Assembly: GCA_003586115.2 (NCBI GenBank)
Contig: QVOM02000053.1
Location: 5,995,316-6,059,315, forward strand
Length of the DNA: 64,000 bases
Direction of reading: 5' to 3'
Source: Salvator merianae
Lineage: Eukaryota > Chordata > Lepidosauria > Squamata > Teiidae
The notes beneath the pieces were generated by a model. It was not told the origin of the DNA. It saw nothing but the letters and a program-made list of their open reading frames with translations, and searched no databases. Made by a program: the position numbers and the translations under genes. Shown in pieces: positions 1-10,800 of this stretch (position 1 is the first letter of the stretch; each line of letters opens with the position of its first letter).

Positions 1-303
1 ACAAAATTGCAATCCACATCCAGACTGGGAGCAGCTGGACTGCTCCTGGCATGCAGCATTTGCACTTACTACCTGGTGCAAATGCTGCAACCTATGGTGC
101 AAGGTGGATGCAGCTGCATCCCCAGTCACCACAGCAGTAGCCAGATGTTTCCTTGGCTGTTGCGATGGTGGGCGGGCGGCATTTGCACAGAAAATGCTGG
201 AATTCCATTTTGGGGCTGTTGTAGCCCATGGCATGATGATGGCTGCTGCACTGTGGGAACTGTTTCACTTTGGAATGTTTGGATTCAAACTGCTATGTTT
301 TGA
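1..303 (-). mobile_element. Truncated Family 1 hAT-like MITE copy
   Basis: This GC-richer block is related to the reverse complement of the element at 9967-10386. Shared landmarks are the CAGCAG/CCAGATGTTTCC segment, a TTTGCAC-rich core and the TTGGAATGTT stem near 271-285. The left part lies outside the window, so only one end region is present. The 98- and 78-residue open frames inside it have no recognisable domain and are repeat shadows. The family call rests on resemblance to other copies in this window. The hAT class is inference from copies with 8-bp target duplications and from end motifs. Confidence 0.55.
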
Positions 304-638
304 GAATTATATCAAAAACTATCTTGTTCTAGTAAACTAAAATTCTGTAGATGGAAAAATGCTTATTTTGCATTGCTTATTTTAGAGATGTGCAAGGACC
401 ATTTTTCCCAGTTAATTTCTAATTGAACTGAACTGTTTGGCAGGTAGAACTAGTTCTAATCAAACTTTGAACCAGGCAACCAGTTAGTTGAATTGGCTTC
501 AGTCTTCCTGTCCACACCATATTTCTTTATAGTCGGTAGGAGTTAAAACCAGTTGGTTTAATTCCTGCTGATTATAAAGAATAATGTTCTCCATTCTAGC
601 CTATCTTTGAAATATTATAAACATTGGTCAAGAATACA
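304..638. other. AT-rich stretch with a Family 2 hAT end
   Basis: TAGAGATGTGCA at 383-394 matches the end motif of a second hAT-like MITE family (complete copies at 24440-24659 and 44515-44696). It is followed by TTGAACC/GGTTCAA-like segments typical of that family in this window. I could not find the matching right end, so the copy is partial. Two copies of GCTTATTTT sit just left of the motif. Confidence 0.35.
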
Positions 639-650
639 GGGGGGGGGGGG
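639..650. repeat. Poly-G run (12)
   Basis: Twelve consecutive G residues. Such runs are slippage-prone and the exact length may be a sequencing estimate. Confidence 0.9.
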
Positions 651-2489
651 AATCATCAAAAACTGAAGGCATCAGAATTATTTTCTATACAATGCTTTAA
701 TGATTTGTAAATATGCTTTTTTGGTTTATTTAAAATATGTATATATCACTTCCAATATAAAATTTTAAACAGTGTCCGTAAACACATAGTATGTTTAAAA
801 TGATAAATAAAAGCAGTAGACAGGAGACATGACACTGGAATGCCAAAGGGCGGCACTCTGAGAGGAGGCACCCTCACAGAGAAAACTTGGTTGCAGGTAA
901 CCACAAAATGCCATTCAATAATCTGTGGTGTCCACAATAGGACCTGTATAGGAGGTGAAAGAAGGATCATAGCGTGGCTTAAAGAAAGCAAAGGAAGAGT
1001 TCCATTTAAGGACTATCTCTCTCACTGCTCCCGTGATTCCAGACTTTACTGCATGTTCCCAAATCCTGGGATGTACTAAACAAAAAATAGTCTCGTTCAC
1101 AAATGTTATCAACATTGGTGGGGAAGATAGGTCTAAACCAGAGAAAGGATGCATATCCAGTTCTGAACACAATATTTGGACATTTATAAGTGGAAGAACA
1201 GTGGATTCTCAAAGTAACAGTTCTACTTTGAAATCCAGACCATGCAATTTGATGCATTAATACATTTTAATGATTCCAAATGTCCTAAAATAAATTAGTT
1301 TGGTACATTAATATTAAAAAAAAGAAAGAAAATAAAAGCTTACAAGTTATCAAACAAAAAGGGTCAGACACACAGTGTCAGAAGCAGTAGGTGAATCAGA
1401 GTGAATTAAAACAGTGGCAGAGAGATCTTTAAAGGTCTCTCTGCTGCTTGCTTTCCTTAAAAAGTCTGGCTTCAGACTCCTGCTCTATCCTGAGGGCAAA
1501 ATTATCTTCTCCATTGCACATTGCAGATCTCAATTGCATATTCTACATTTATTTAACTTGCCTGACTCCCATTGGCATTGCTGAAAGTTGTGAGTAGAAT
1601 GACAGAATGAACACACTGGATTCACTCTGAGCAGCCAAGTGGGAAATGTTGGCTTAAATACATATTAAAAGTCTGAATAAAATGTACTGAATGATTAAAA
1701 CTACCCCAGCTTACTTGGCAAAGTTTGGCTAAGAAACTCAGTTGACAGAAAGAAAAAAAAAGTGTTGGTCTCATCCTTGAGCTAGCATGAATTCTTAAAT
1801 AGAATTACAAGCTATTTCATGGAGGCTTAGCCAAAAAGTTACGACGATCTAGTAAAGTTTTGGCATCATGCAACAACCAATATAGCCTTCATGTACAATC
1901 CACTTGGGCACTGCTACAACTATTTTATTATGTTGCAGTGTGTTCCTCCAAAAGCAGAAGCAGTAGAGAAGAAGGAGCAAGGTAAGAAGATTTCCCCATC
2001 AGCTCCCAGTAGTGGTTCTCTCTCTCCCTTAACTGTCACCAGAGAAACTACCTGATCTAAGCAAAGTTGAAAGCCTAGAAAGACCCCAGCCCACTGGTGC
2101 GATCTCTCTGCAGAAGACAGAGTGTAATCTGGATTGAAAGGCCCAAATGGTCTCACAATTTGGTTTAAATTTGGGATAGGGTAGACCTTGATACAGAGAT
2201 CTACTGGCATACTAGGGCCATGGGGGTCATTTCGGTGGCACACCTTGTTGCACTGCTAAAATGACCTTCCCGGCTATTGAAGCTTTTTAGGGCCATCTCT
2301 GAAGCTCATGGAAGCTTCAGGGTGCTACAAGGTGCAAGATCTGGATCAGCGGACTTCATGATCCAGATTAACTGAGTAGGATTGCACATGGTAAGTGCAG
2401 GAATGCCCCTAGTTGTGTTCTTTGGGACAAGTAAGAATAAATCTAAGCCTGTTATGGTGTGGCAGCCCTTCAGATATCTGTGGGCAGCT
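651..2489. other. AT-rich sequence without recognised features
   Basis: No domain-bearing open frame, transposon end or long repeat was recognised. The short open frames (up to 107 codons) have low-complexity or random composition. A short A-rich stretch lies at 1313-1335. Confidence 0.5.
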
Positions 2490-2755
2490 ATCATACCGCC
2501 TTCTACCTCAGTTTTCTCTTTTGAAGGCTGAACATACCACTTTAAACCGTTCCTAATAGAATTTTGTTTCTAGATTTCTCATCATCTTGGTAACTATTCT
2601 TTGGATTTATTCCAGATTGTCAATACCTCTTTGTAGTCAGATGCCCAGAACTGGACACAGTACTTCAAAGGAGGCCTGATCAAGGCAGAGCAGAGTGAAA
2701 TAATTACTTCCTGTGATCCTTTTTAATGCATCCCAGAATAGCATCTGCCTTCTTT
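2490..2755 (-). mobile_element. CR1 LINE fragment, antisense
   Basis: The segment around 2645-2755 (GCCCAGAACTGGACACAGTA, then a GGCCTGATCAAGGCAGAGCAG-like run) is the antisense of the conserved CR1 ORF2 C-terminal region, in which the coding strand reads as TGTCCAGTTCTGGGC. The copy is a 5'-truncated, stop-riddled fossil. It abuts a second LINE tail at about 2756. Class is assigned from recognition of this widespread amniote sequence; no alignment was run. Confidence 0.75.
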
Positions 2756-3000
2756 GTTGTTATTCATTCATTTGTGCACCACCTTTCCAAGTCAAAAGAA
2801 TACTCAGTTTTGCAACAAGGGAATACACATTGCAATTAGAATATGCATTATAAATAAAGTGCCAATAAACATAAAGCAAATAAGTTTAAATAAATATGAG
2901 AGGGCAGAAATAGCTGTTTCTTCTTTACAAAGCACCTGGCAGGGTCAGTGGCCATTATATACAGGAGTTTTCAAACTAAATGTGCTCAGACCTGGCAAAG
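2756..3000 (-). mobile_element. L2-like LINE or SINE 3' tail, antisense
   Basis: TTATTCATTCATTTGTGCAC followed by CACCTTTCCAAG and an AT-rich stretch resembles the antisense of the AAATAAATAAA-tailed 3' end seen at 47085. Only the tail region is recognisable and the 5' boundary is vague. Confidence 0.4.
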
Positions 3001-3094
3001 TTTCCAAAAATAATGACAAAAGCCAGCTAGTCACAAAGATTTAAGTTAGGAACCCTAGGAAGAGGCTGCATTTTGAAATTCCTTATAAGTATGC

Positions 3095-3262
3095 ATGCAT
3101 ACACACACATTATATATATGTATACACACACACACACACACATATACTGTGTGTGTGTGCGTGTGTGTATGTACACATACACTCATATATACACATGCAC
3201 ACATACATATATCCTGTATACACACACACAAAAGCACGCACACACACACACACACACATGTA
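3095..3262. repeat. Compound CA/TG/TA microsatellite block
   Basis: Alternating (AC)n, (GT)n and (TA)n tracts including (CA) runs near 3124-3141 and 3237-3258 and a (TG) run near 3149-3163. CA and TG arms lie in inverted order and could pair into a hairpin. Alternating purine-pyrimidine runs are also Z-DNA-prone. All open frames here are H/T/C/V repeat shadows. Confidence 0.9.
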
Positions 3263-4139
3263 TGCAAAAAGTGTCAATCCAGCTCTTGGAGACATTTCAG
3301 AAAAGTTTTAGAAAGTTAAAATGACAGGTAAGACCCAAGTTTTCAGAAAATGCAAAAATCTTAGAGAAATGGAAGACAGAAAGTGCTCTCTAATTATAGA
3401 GGAATTATAGGAAGCCATCAACAGAAGGGTAGATTATTAAACTGACTTTCTGCTTCCTTTTCTTTCTGTATTTTCCTGTTTGTCTGAGTAGGCTTCTTTC
3501 TCAGTCCATCAGTATGAATTCTCTCACCTCATATAATATGAAATTTTACCATTTTCTCACAGTCTGATCCCTTAAGTCAGAAAAATTCCCCTTTACGCTT
3601 GTTAATTCTTCTGGTATCATTACTGTGCTTGACAACACAGGACAGAGTTTATGATTAGGAGCTTGTCAGTGCAGAAAGTATGATTTCTTGGAAAAAGTGA
3701 AAAGGATGGGAGAGGGAGAAAAAAAAAGATGAATCAGAAGTGTAATAAAACTATTTAAACAGCTTTCCATTATCTTCCACTTATGTGTTCACATTGTCAC
3801 TTGCTTAACATTAACATTTCTTTGTTCTTGTATTTGCTCACTTTATCTTTGGGTATAATCTTACTGGGATTGTTAAGACTACCTGAATAAGAATGAGTGC
3901 ATAATCCATAGGCACACAAAACAAGATTTCCACACATGTTTACTCGAATATTAGTTCCTTAACTATCAGGTATTCAAGGAGAAACAAAAGGAGATGCAAA
4001 TGAAATCTTTTAAAAAATAATTTCATTGTGGTAGAAGAATGGAAACTCATGTCTCTCTTTCCCCACTCTGCATTACTATAAGAGTCTGCGGTGCTTTTTA
4101 AGTACATTTCTAAAGAAGGCAGGATAGGAGGGTGTTTGT
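3263..4139. other. AT-rich sequence without recognised features
   Basis: No gene, transposon end or repeat array recognised; a poly-A run of nine lies near 3720. Confidence 0.5.
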
Positions 4140-4144
4140 TTTTT

Positions 4145-4382
4145 AGTTTCAGTTTCAGCTTCCTTCTCCAAGATTTGCTTAGAGTTCAAGCAGGAAACTC
4201 TAGTTGGCTGCAGGGAAGAATTGGTCACTGCTGCTGGCTACAGTTTACTCTAACAGCAACTCCCAGCTCCAGCCCACAACGACAGTGTTGCTGTTGATTC
4301 CCCTGATTGGCTGATTGGCTGATGGGTTTCTGTGGGCCTTATTGGTTGCCCTGACATAACAGTCAATTCAGGCTGTGATTGG
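4145..4382. promoter_or_regulatory. Possible regulatory cluster: ISRE-like site and repeated CCAAT motifs
   Basis: AGTTTCAGTTTC at 4145-4156 fits the interferon-stimulated response element consensus AGTTTCNNTTTC. ATTGG (inverted CCAAT box) occurs at 4306, 4314, 4341 and 4378, two of them in a tandem GATTGGCT duplication. The area is somewhat GC-richer than its surroundings. No transcription start or gene is visible next to it, and short motifs occur by chance, so function is speculative. Confidence 0.2.
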
Positions 4383-6491
4383 GTAGAGGACCTCTCTACT
4401 CAATTTGACTCAAGGAATAAAGTGACCCAAGAGTTTTTATTTTTTGTTGTTGAAAGGGCACATAATTACAGGTTTGGACATGAGTTAAGGAGTATTTTTA
4501 TTATGTATTTATTTCCAGCTTGTCCCCCTCCCAGTTTCAAATTCACCCCAAATGCAACCCTAAACACTAGTCTGAACATTGTTTTTGCATGATCCTGTTC
4601 TTGGGTGCTTTCTCCCAAAAGGAATCCAACTCCCTGCTTGCTTGCAAAGGTTATGTATCCTTAGGCTGGATTCACGTACAGAAGGAAAAATAACAAAAAC
4701 CTCTGAGGCTGTTTAGAGATGATCTGCAAGTGGGATCATTCACACACCAATTTGCTTTCTATAGGGGCAGGGTCCAAGGGGGTTGGGGCAGAAGGGAGGC
4801 CCCTAGGATGCTTGCTGGTGCCTCAGCCACTACTTAAGCTGTTAAACACCAGTTTAAGTCAAGGAATTTCTTGACTTCTAGCTGGTTGCCATTGTAGACA
4901 CGGTGACCTCTAAATGAAGCACTTCTCCTTTTAGTCCTTGGTATCCTTGAGTGCTTATGGCTTTGTATGTCTCTCAGCCATGAAACTGTTTGCTGGGCAT
5001 TCTTGTACTACCTCAGCCCATGGGAACAAAGTGCCTGATAACAGAAGAAAAGTGAAGCTTTGGCTGAGAAAGCAGAGACTATCACTAGAGAAGGAGAGAG
5101 AGAAGGTATAGCAAAACCAGGATTCTGTGGGTGTTGCAATACAGTACATTATTTCTCATTCCTTCAGCTTACTCTGAAGGCCTTTATGTATGACCTGATT
5201 TCACATATGATCATGTAAGATTATTATTTTTTCTTTTGGGTAATGTGTGAGGCCCCAAAGATCCCTTCCCTTCTTGTGATGTGGCTATCTTGCTGCTATG
5301 AAACCACCAGCTTGAACCCATGGAAAGCTATGACAGTGAAGCAAGGGTGGTTCAGCAGAGTGACAAAACTCTAGCCTGCAGCACTTTCTATGTACAGGCC
5401 CATTTGTTTATGCCTTTCTCCTTTCCCTTTATGCTGCAATCTGATCCTACATTTATTTGCATACCTGATTAAGTCAGAACATTTAGATTTGAGAGGTTAG
5501 CAATACTACAAAGGTTTCATAAACAAATTAGCCAGCTGCATGGAAATCTAATCTTAAAAAAGGCAACATTAATCAAGAATACATGTATGAGGTTAGTAAT
5601 TAGTAATAGGTACCTAAATTGATTTCTTCACTATTCCCCTTCCCCCTTCTGCTTGAGGCATTTCTCACCATTATGCCAAAGCAGATCCTCCAAGAACGTT
5701 TGCCTTCTAAAATCTTTCATGTGGGAGCATCTTTTTAGAATGCCTTTTTTGCTTCTCAGCCAGGAGATTGAAATCTACATGTTTTTTCTACCTAGGATTT
5801 TCTTTTGTGAGTGCTAATATTGCCGGAATCCCAAAGCTGTATAGGCTCTTTGAAGAGATAAGTTCAATCCAGCCGGATCATTCAAATGCAATATTTCCAT
5901 CTAAAGGTATTTCCATCTAAAAACTGATCACCTGCAGACAGCTGTCCAGCTTCTCTTAGGACTTCAGAGCACCAAGGGACCAGCACTGGCTCTTAGCTTG
6001 AAGCTCTCGAAGCAGATTCTTAAGCATGGAGATTTCTCATGTGAATGGTGCTCTAAGTGACTCTGTGGACATGCCCTAAGTAAAATATAGACAGATGCCA
6101 AATCTTAGTTTCAATGGCAGACACCATAGCCTTTCATTGCCTAATTTTCATTTAATTCCCTGCACTTATGATTCACCAGAATCATAAGAGTCTGGTTAAA
6201 GTAATTTTATTTAAATGATAAAAGAATGTTATTTTTCCCTCACTTAATCTTTTTCACTTGCATGTATTTTCAATAAAGCAATTAGCAATCTCTCCCACTG
6301 AATTTTCTTTTAATGTGATTACTGTTTAATTCTTTATTTAAAACTATTCTGTACTCCTTCCCATAAAGCTCTCAAAGTGGTTACATAAATATGATTGAAT
6401 AAGATGTGCTTCGTGACATTTGTTTGCCCTGTGAAAATAAATTTAGTTGACTCTGTGGACATCAAGAGTATTTTTACTTTGAAGAACTAAT
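4383..6491. other. Long AT-rich stretch without recognised features
   Basis: No coding or transposon signature found. GA-rich tract at 5091-5104. The sequence has no obvious repeat decay pattern, so single-copy DNA is likely. Confidence 0.45.
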
Positions 6492-6503
6492 CCCCCCCCC
6501 CCC
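6492..6503. repeat. Poly-C run (12)
   Basis: Twelve consecutive C residues. Confidence 0.9.
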
Positions 6504-6784
6504 GGTTTGGAATTAAGACCTATCCCAGAAAGGCAAGCATAACCTACTTGTGCTACTTTGACATATATAAACCCCATTTATTGTCCTTAGGTTCCAAGAC
6601 TGACCACCAACATGAGTCTAATATGAGAGTATCTTGACAACCTTTTACACAAAAGAAGGGATAGAATAAGTACATGGTCAGTAAAGGTGAAAGTTCTCTT
6701 TCACCTAAAGAGAAAATGACTACTTAATCTTAATGGAAAGAAAACAGGCACTGTTATCTGTGTTCTCAATGATTTTTAATGCTG

Positions 6785-6870
6785 ATTTACTGTATTGATT
6801 TTATTGTAACCCAATCTGATACCTTAGGGTATAGGACAAGAGAGAAAAATAATCAATTAAATAAATAAGC
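6785..6870 (+). mobile_element. LINE/SINE 3' tail fragment, sense
   Basis: TTTTATTGTAACCCAATCTG followed by GGGTATAGGAC and ending in AATTAAATAAATAA resembles the sense version of the squamate 3' tail (TTGTAACCCGCC...GGGCGGTATAAATAAATAAA). Strongly degraded. 6871-7660 beyond it has no recognised feature. Confidence 0.4.
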
Positions 6871-7664
6871 AGACTTCTCTCAACAATGAATGCTGTGGTC
6901 ATCAGGTTTCCATAGAATCAATGTATCCTGCAACAGAATGTTATTCAGGCCAATATTTCTGTCCAAATTATTGTGAATTGTATCAATTTTCTTAGCCAAC
7001 ATCAGCCATCCAAAGAACCAAATCACTTGGAACATAAAAGCCAGAATCATTTTGTTCAACTAAAACAATCAATAGATCTTCATCTCTCCAGAAGACACAT
7101 ATTTACAGGATTGCACCTCTTTGCATTTATTTTACTGGAGTCTCTTCCTTATCTTAAAGGTTGAAAGACAGGATAGATGTCCATAACCTCACTGTTGATA
7201 TTAATGTGCTTTGGCCATCTCATTTCTATGTTACTTTTATTGTGCTCATCTGTTCAGGAAAGATAGCTTTTCCAGGGCTCATTTGCTGGCTAATTGCATT
7301 CTCAGATCTTCTGAGATGTATGTAGCACCTGCTCTCTACTTCACAGATTCTTTTGATCTCCCTAGAAATACCCAACTTTGATTATGTGAAAATCTTTCCT
7401 AACTATACTACGTGCCTAGAAAACAAGTTTGAGAATTGCAAGTGCAACTTTTCTGAACAGAATAGATAGATAGAATGAGAGAGAAGCCAACATTAGGAGG
7501 AGATGCATGTTGCACTTGCTATGTTTTCACTCAGCACAAGGAGCTGCCATTCCCACACACATCTCACCATAAAGACACATTATTGAGAATTGTCTGCAGA
7601 ATGAGCTAATCAGCACCGATTATGCTTCCCAGGACTAAAAGCATTGTATGTAATGGCATGTTCA

Positions 7665-7945
7665 TTGACTGTTGCTGTTTAGTTGTGTCTGACTCTTTGT
7701 GACCCCACAGATCATAGCATGCCAATCCAGTCTGTCCTCCACTGTCTACAGAGTCTGCCCAAGCTCATGTTCATTGCCTCCCTAGCACTAACTGTCTCAT
7801 CCTCTGCTGTCCCCTTCTCTTTTTGTCTTAATCTTACTCATCACCAGGGTATTTTCTAGTGAACTGTGTCTTCGCATTGGGTGGCAAAAATATTTGAGTT
7901 TCTGCTTCAGTCTTATTCCTTCTAGTGAACATGCACTAATACAAA
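7665..7945 (-). mobile_element. BovB (RTE) LINE 3' region, antisense
   Basis: Contains TTGTGTCTGACTCTTTGTGA followed by a CCCCACAGATCATAGCATGCC-like segment, then CTCATCCTCTGCTGTCCCCT and GTGGCAAAAATATTTGAGTT, all in the order of antisense BovB 3' sequence shared by ruminants and squamates. The coding strand is minus. BovB is an RTE-clade non-LTR retrotransposon known for horizontal transfer between squamates and ruminants. The copy ends where the CR1 fragment begins at about 7946. Recognition from memory of the family, no alignment. Confidence 0.75.
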
Positions 7946-8816
7946 AAGCAGAGGTAATTGCAGAACCACTCTTGTAATCTTTGAGGAGTCCTGGAGAATG
8001 TGGGAGATCCTGGAAAACTGGGGAAGAGCAAATGTTGCTCCTATCTTCAAACAAGGGGAAAAGAGAATCCTGGGAAACAAGGGACCTATGAGCTTGAATG
8101 GGCAGGGCTCCTGAGCAAACCATTAAACAGCAAATTCATGAAAAAAGCAAGTTCTAACATGGCTTTGTGACAAACAAGACATGCCAAGCTAACTTAACTT
8201 TCTTTCCCAATAAAGTTACTGCCTTGGATGATCAAGGAAACATTGTGGAATTAGAGTATCTTGACCACAGAAAATGTTCAGCAAAGTTTCTCATACTATC
8301 CTCATTAAAAATCATCATCAGCAGCAAATGTGGGGTTGATGAAACAACTGTTACCTGGATCCATCACTGGCACAATTATCACACCCAACCGTTAGTCATA
8401 AACTTCTGGATGCACGTGTCTTGGCCCTGTCCTGTTCAACGTTTTTATAAGAGACCTGGATGATGGAGCTGAGGGGATGCTAATCAGATCTCCAGATGAT
8501 ACAGAGCAAGGAAGAGTTGGTGATTCTTTGGAAGAGAAGGACAAGTTTCAGAAGGTTTTAGACAAGCTTGAACCATGGGTTGACACAAATAGAAAGAAAT
8601 GTGAAGTCCGGTATCTCAGTAAAAAACTTTCTGATTGTATGAGCTGTCAATCAATGGAATAGTTACCACAGGAAGTGATAACTCTCCCTTTACTCGAGGC
8701 ATCCTAGTAGAGACTGGATCATCTAGTCTTGGATAATCTAGTGAACCCAGCACTGAGCAGGGGTTTGGACTTGAAGACCTTGGAGGTCCCTGGCAACTCT
8801 ATGATTCTATGATTCA
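7946..8816 (+). mobile_element. CR1 LINE copy with intact 3' tail, internally deleted
   Basis: Sense CR1 ORF2 remnants begin with the segment before the reverse transcriptase (TGTTGCTCCTATCTTC at about 8033), then CAAGACATGCCAAGCTAACT, and GATGAAACAACTGTTACCTG at 8339. The catalytic FADD box is decayed to SPDD in a 61-codon frame (8477-8662). The element jumps near 8640 to the 3' end, a sign of a large internal deletion. It ends with GGTCCCTGGCAACTCTATGA and the CTATGATT repeat that defines CR1 tails. Open frames at 8167-8463 and 8477-8662 are fragments of this ORF; frameshifts and stops make it dead. Confidence 0.85.
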
Positions 8817-9785
8817 ATGTTTAAAGTATTGCTTGTAAACTAATGTGTAAGCCATCTATTCTTAGTTATTTCCTGTTAGCTCATTAGTTATTTCCTGTGA
8901 GAAAGCTTATTAGAAATGACTGACCTTATATGCCTACAATATTATATTTATATTAGAAAATGTAAGCATTTTTTTAAAAAAAAAAATGCCCATCCAGAGA
9001 GCCCTTTGTAACTTATTCCATGTTGACGTTATTCCTACTTTATGTCTTCCAGAATTACCTATTTTATAATATGTAAAACTGAGGCAAGATGCCATTGAAT
9101 CTAGGCTGAACCCAATCAGTACTCTCCTTCCTGTCAGAAATGAAAGTCAAATATGGGATCTGTCATAACTGATGAAATGACCACTCGGGTGAGTTCTAAT
9201 CTGTACAGCTTGCTAAAGTGCATCATTTCTGGAAATGCATTTGCAATTGCTCTAGCTGAAGGGGGGAGGCAGGAGAAAAGAAAGAAAAAAAAGGAAAGGA
9301 AAGAAATAACACTTAGAAATGCATGATAAGGCTCTGAAAAATTCAGATCAATTAATGGTCCACTCGTTTGAATGTTTAGGATGCACTAAACCAGAAAGTG
9401 ATTTTATATGAAGAGTTGTTGGAATCTCTCTCCCTCCCAGTGAAGAGAAGGCAACTAATTTGGAACCAACTGATAATTCAAGCTCTGCTGAACAAGCCCT
9501 TCAAGCTCACTTGCAAAAACCTTCCAAATTTATTGCGGCTCATATAATGGAGGTCTTTTTCCACCCTGGTTATCAGATGTGATTTTGGGACCAAAAAATA
9601 CAGAAGCCAGAGCCAAAAACACCAGATAGGTTAGAGTCAAGGGCAGTTAACCTTGTGACTTTCACCACTCTGTGGCAGTTAAGAGACAAGCTTAGCAACT
9701 TGGGACAGAACATTTCTGGTTTTCTTTATCTCAATTTACTCTTTCATAATGCAGATTCACAAACTAATTATCTAATACTCTTGGA
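8817..9785. other. AT-rich sequence without recognised features
   Basis: Tandem TTAGTTATTTCCTGT duplication near 8862-8897. A T-run/A-run inversion at 8969-8986 and an AG-rich tract at 9262-9306. No gene recognised. Confidence 0.5.
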
Positions 9786-9840
9786 ATTTATTTATTTATT
9801 TGAGTATTTATATCCTACCCTTCAGCCAAAGGTCGCCACA

Positions 9841-9841
<1 letters not shown>

Positions 9842-9890
<49 letters not shown>
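9842..9890. repeat. (TA)n microsatellite
   Basis: About 24 TA units. It lies inside the L2-like tail, and probably expanded from the AT-rich part of that element. The 85-codon frame through it (IYIYIY) is a shadow. Confidence 0.95.
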
Positions 9891-9893
<3 letters not shown>

Positions 9894-9966
9894 AACCCAT
9901 AAAACAGTCTAAAACGCACATTAAGATTTAAGCCTCCCCTCTATCCTGCCTGGCAAGACAACACTT

Positions 9967-10386
9967 TGTGCCTTTTCATACTTACCATCTTGGAATGTTT
10001 GGATTTGAACATTCCAAGATGGAACTGCCTTCACAATGTGGCAGCCTTTCCCACTGCGAGGGCTGGAACATCCTGGCAATGGGCTTCCAACACTTGCAGT
10101 GCGAATGCTGGCCACCCACACCATGACAGCGGCTGGGGAAACATCCAGCTGCTGCCATGGCAATTGGAGATGCAGCACGCCTGTGCAGCTGCAGTCATGC
10201 CATGCAGTGCAGTGTTTGCATCCAGAAGAAGGTGCAAACACTGTGTACAGGGTGCAGTCAAGGTACTGCCCATACAGCTGTGAAGCATGATTTTGTGCCC
10301 ATAAGCCAGTAGTGATTTGGAGTGGCTGTAACCACTTAACTAAGGTATATCTACATGCTCTTTAGTGAAAAGTGCAAACAGGTCCT
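9967..10386 (+). mobile_element. Family 1 hAT-like MITE with subterminal hairpin
   Basis: Left end GTGCCTTTTCATACTTACC and right end (reverse strand) GGACCTGTTTGCACTTTTC form imperfect terminal inverted repeats about 420 bp apart. A perfect 15-bp inverted repeat with an 8-nt loop lies just inside the left end (9985-9999 and 10008-10022). The interior is GC-rich with GCAGTGCAGTGTTTGCATCC-like blocks shared with 62545-62830 and with 1-303. No clear 8-bp target duplication. The four 84-106 codon frames in it have no domains. Confidence 0.7.
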
Positions 10387-10465
10387 TAGAGAAAACTAAG
10401 CATCAAAGGCCTAGGTGATGAGGTATGCTTTAACCAGGTGTCAAAAGACATACAAAGCATTTTCA

Positions 10466-10592
10466 ATGGGAAAACGAATGCGAAAAATACATTTTCCGAC
10501 AAAGAAATTCGCTGACAAAGCAAAAAATACAGATTTTCATTTGAAAATGAATTAAAAACTTTTTTTTTGTATGTGCACATCCCTAGTAGAAA
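10466..10592 (-). mobile_element. Family 2 hAT-like MITE end
   Basis: TGTGCACATCCCTAG at 10574-10588 is the inverted form of the TAGGGATGTGCA end. Upstream sequence has the GAAAACGAATG / CATTTTC / TTCGC pattern typical of this family. The left end is missing or too diverged. It interrupts or follows the L2-like element. Confidence 0.45.
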
Positions 10593-10724
10593 AACCAGAT
10601 TGTGTTTCCTTTAACTTCAACAGGCTTTTGATGCTTAGCTTCCTGCTGTTGTCCTGCCAGGGATGATTGGAGAGAGGATTATATTTTACATGTGCTTTAA
10701 GAATAATTTATATATTTTATCTTT

Positions 10725-10800
10725 TTACTATTATGACCAACCATGTGACATTTCAGCAAAGGGCAGGATATAAATTATTAAATAAAATCAGTAGGTCAAA
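10725..10800 (+). mobile_element. LINE/SINE 3' tail fragment, sense
   Basis: GCAAAGGGCAGGATATAAAT followed by TATTAAATAAAATCA is the sense form of the tail seen inverted at 47105 (TCCTGTCTTTCCCTGCAAAG). Confidence 0.5.

Larger units (their letters stand above)
9786..10465 (-). mobile_element. L2-like LINE 3' end, antisense, split by a MITE
   Basis: TTATTTATTTATTT at 9788 followed by TATATCCTACCCTTCAGCCA starts the antisense tail. After a (TA)n expansion the same element seems to continue to 9966. It resumes past the MITE at 10387 with GAGGTATGCTTTAACCAGGT, which matches GAGGTATGTTTTAACCAGGC at 47271 in the other antisense copy. The order of parts is the same as at 47085-47300, which supports one interrupted element. 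Confidence 0.6.

Noticed and set aside
3055..3324. Four overlapping H/T- or C/V-rich frames
   Set aside because: Shadows of the CA/TG microsatellite block.
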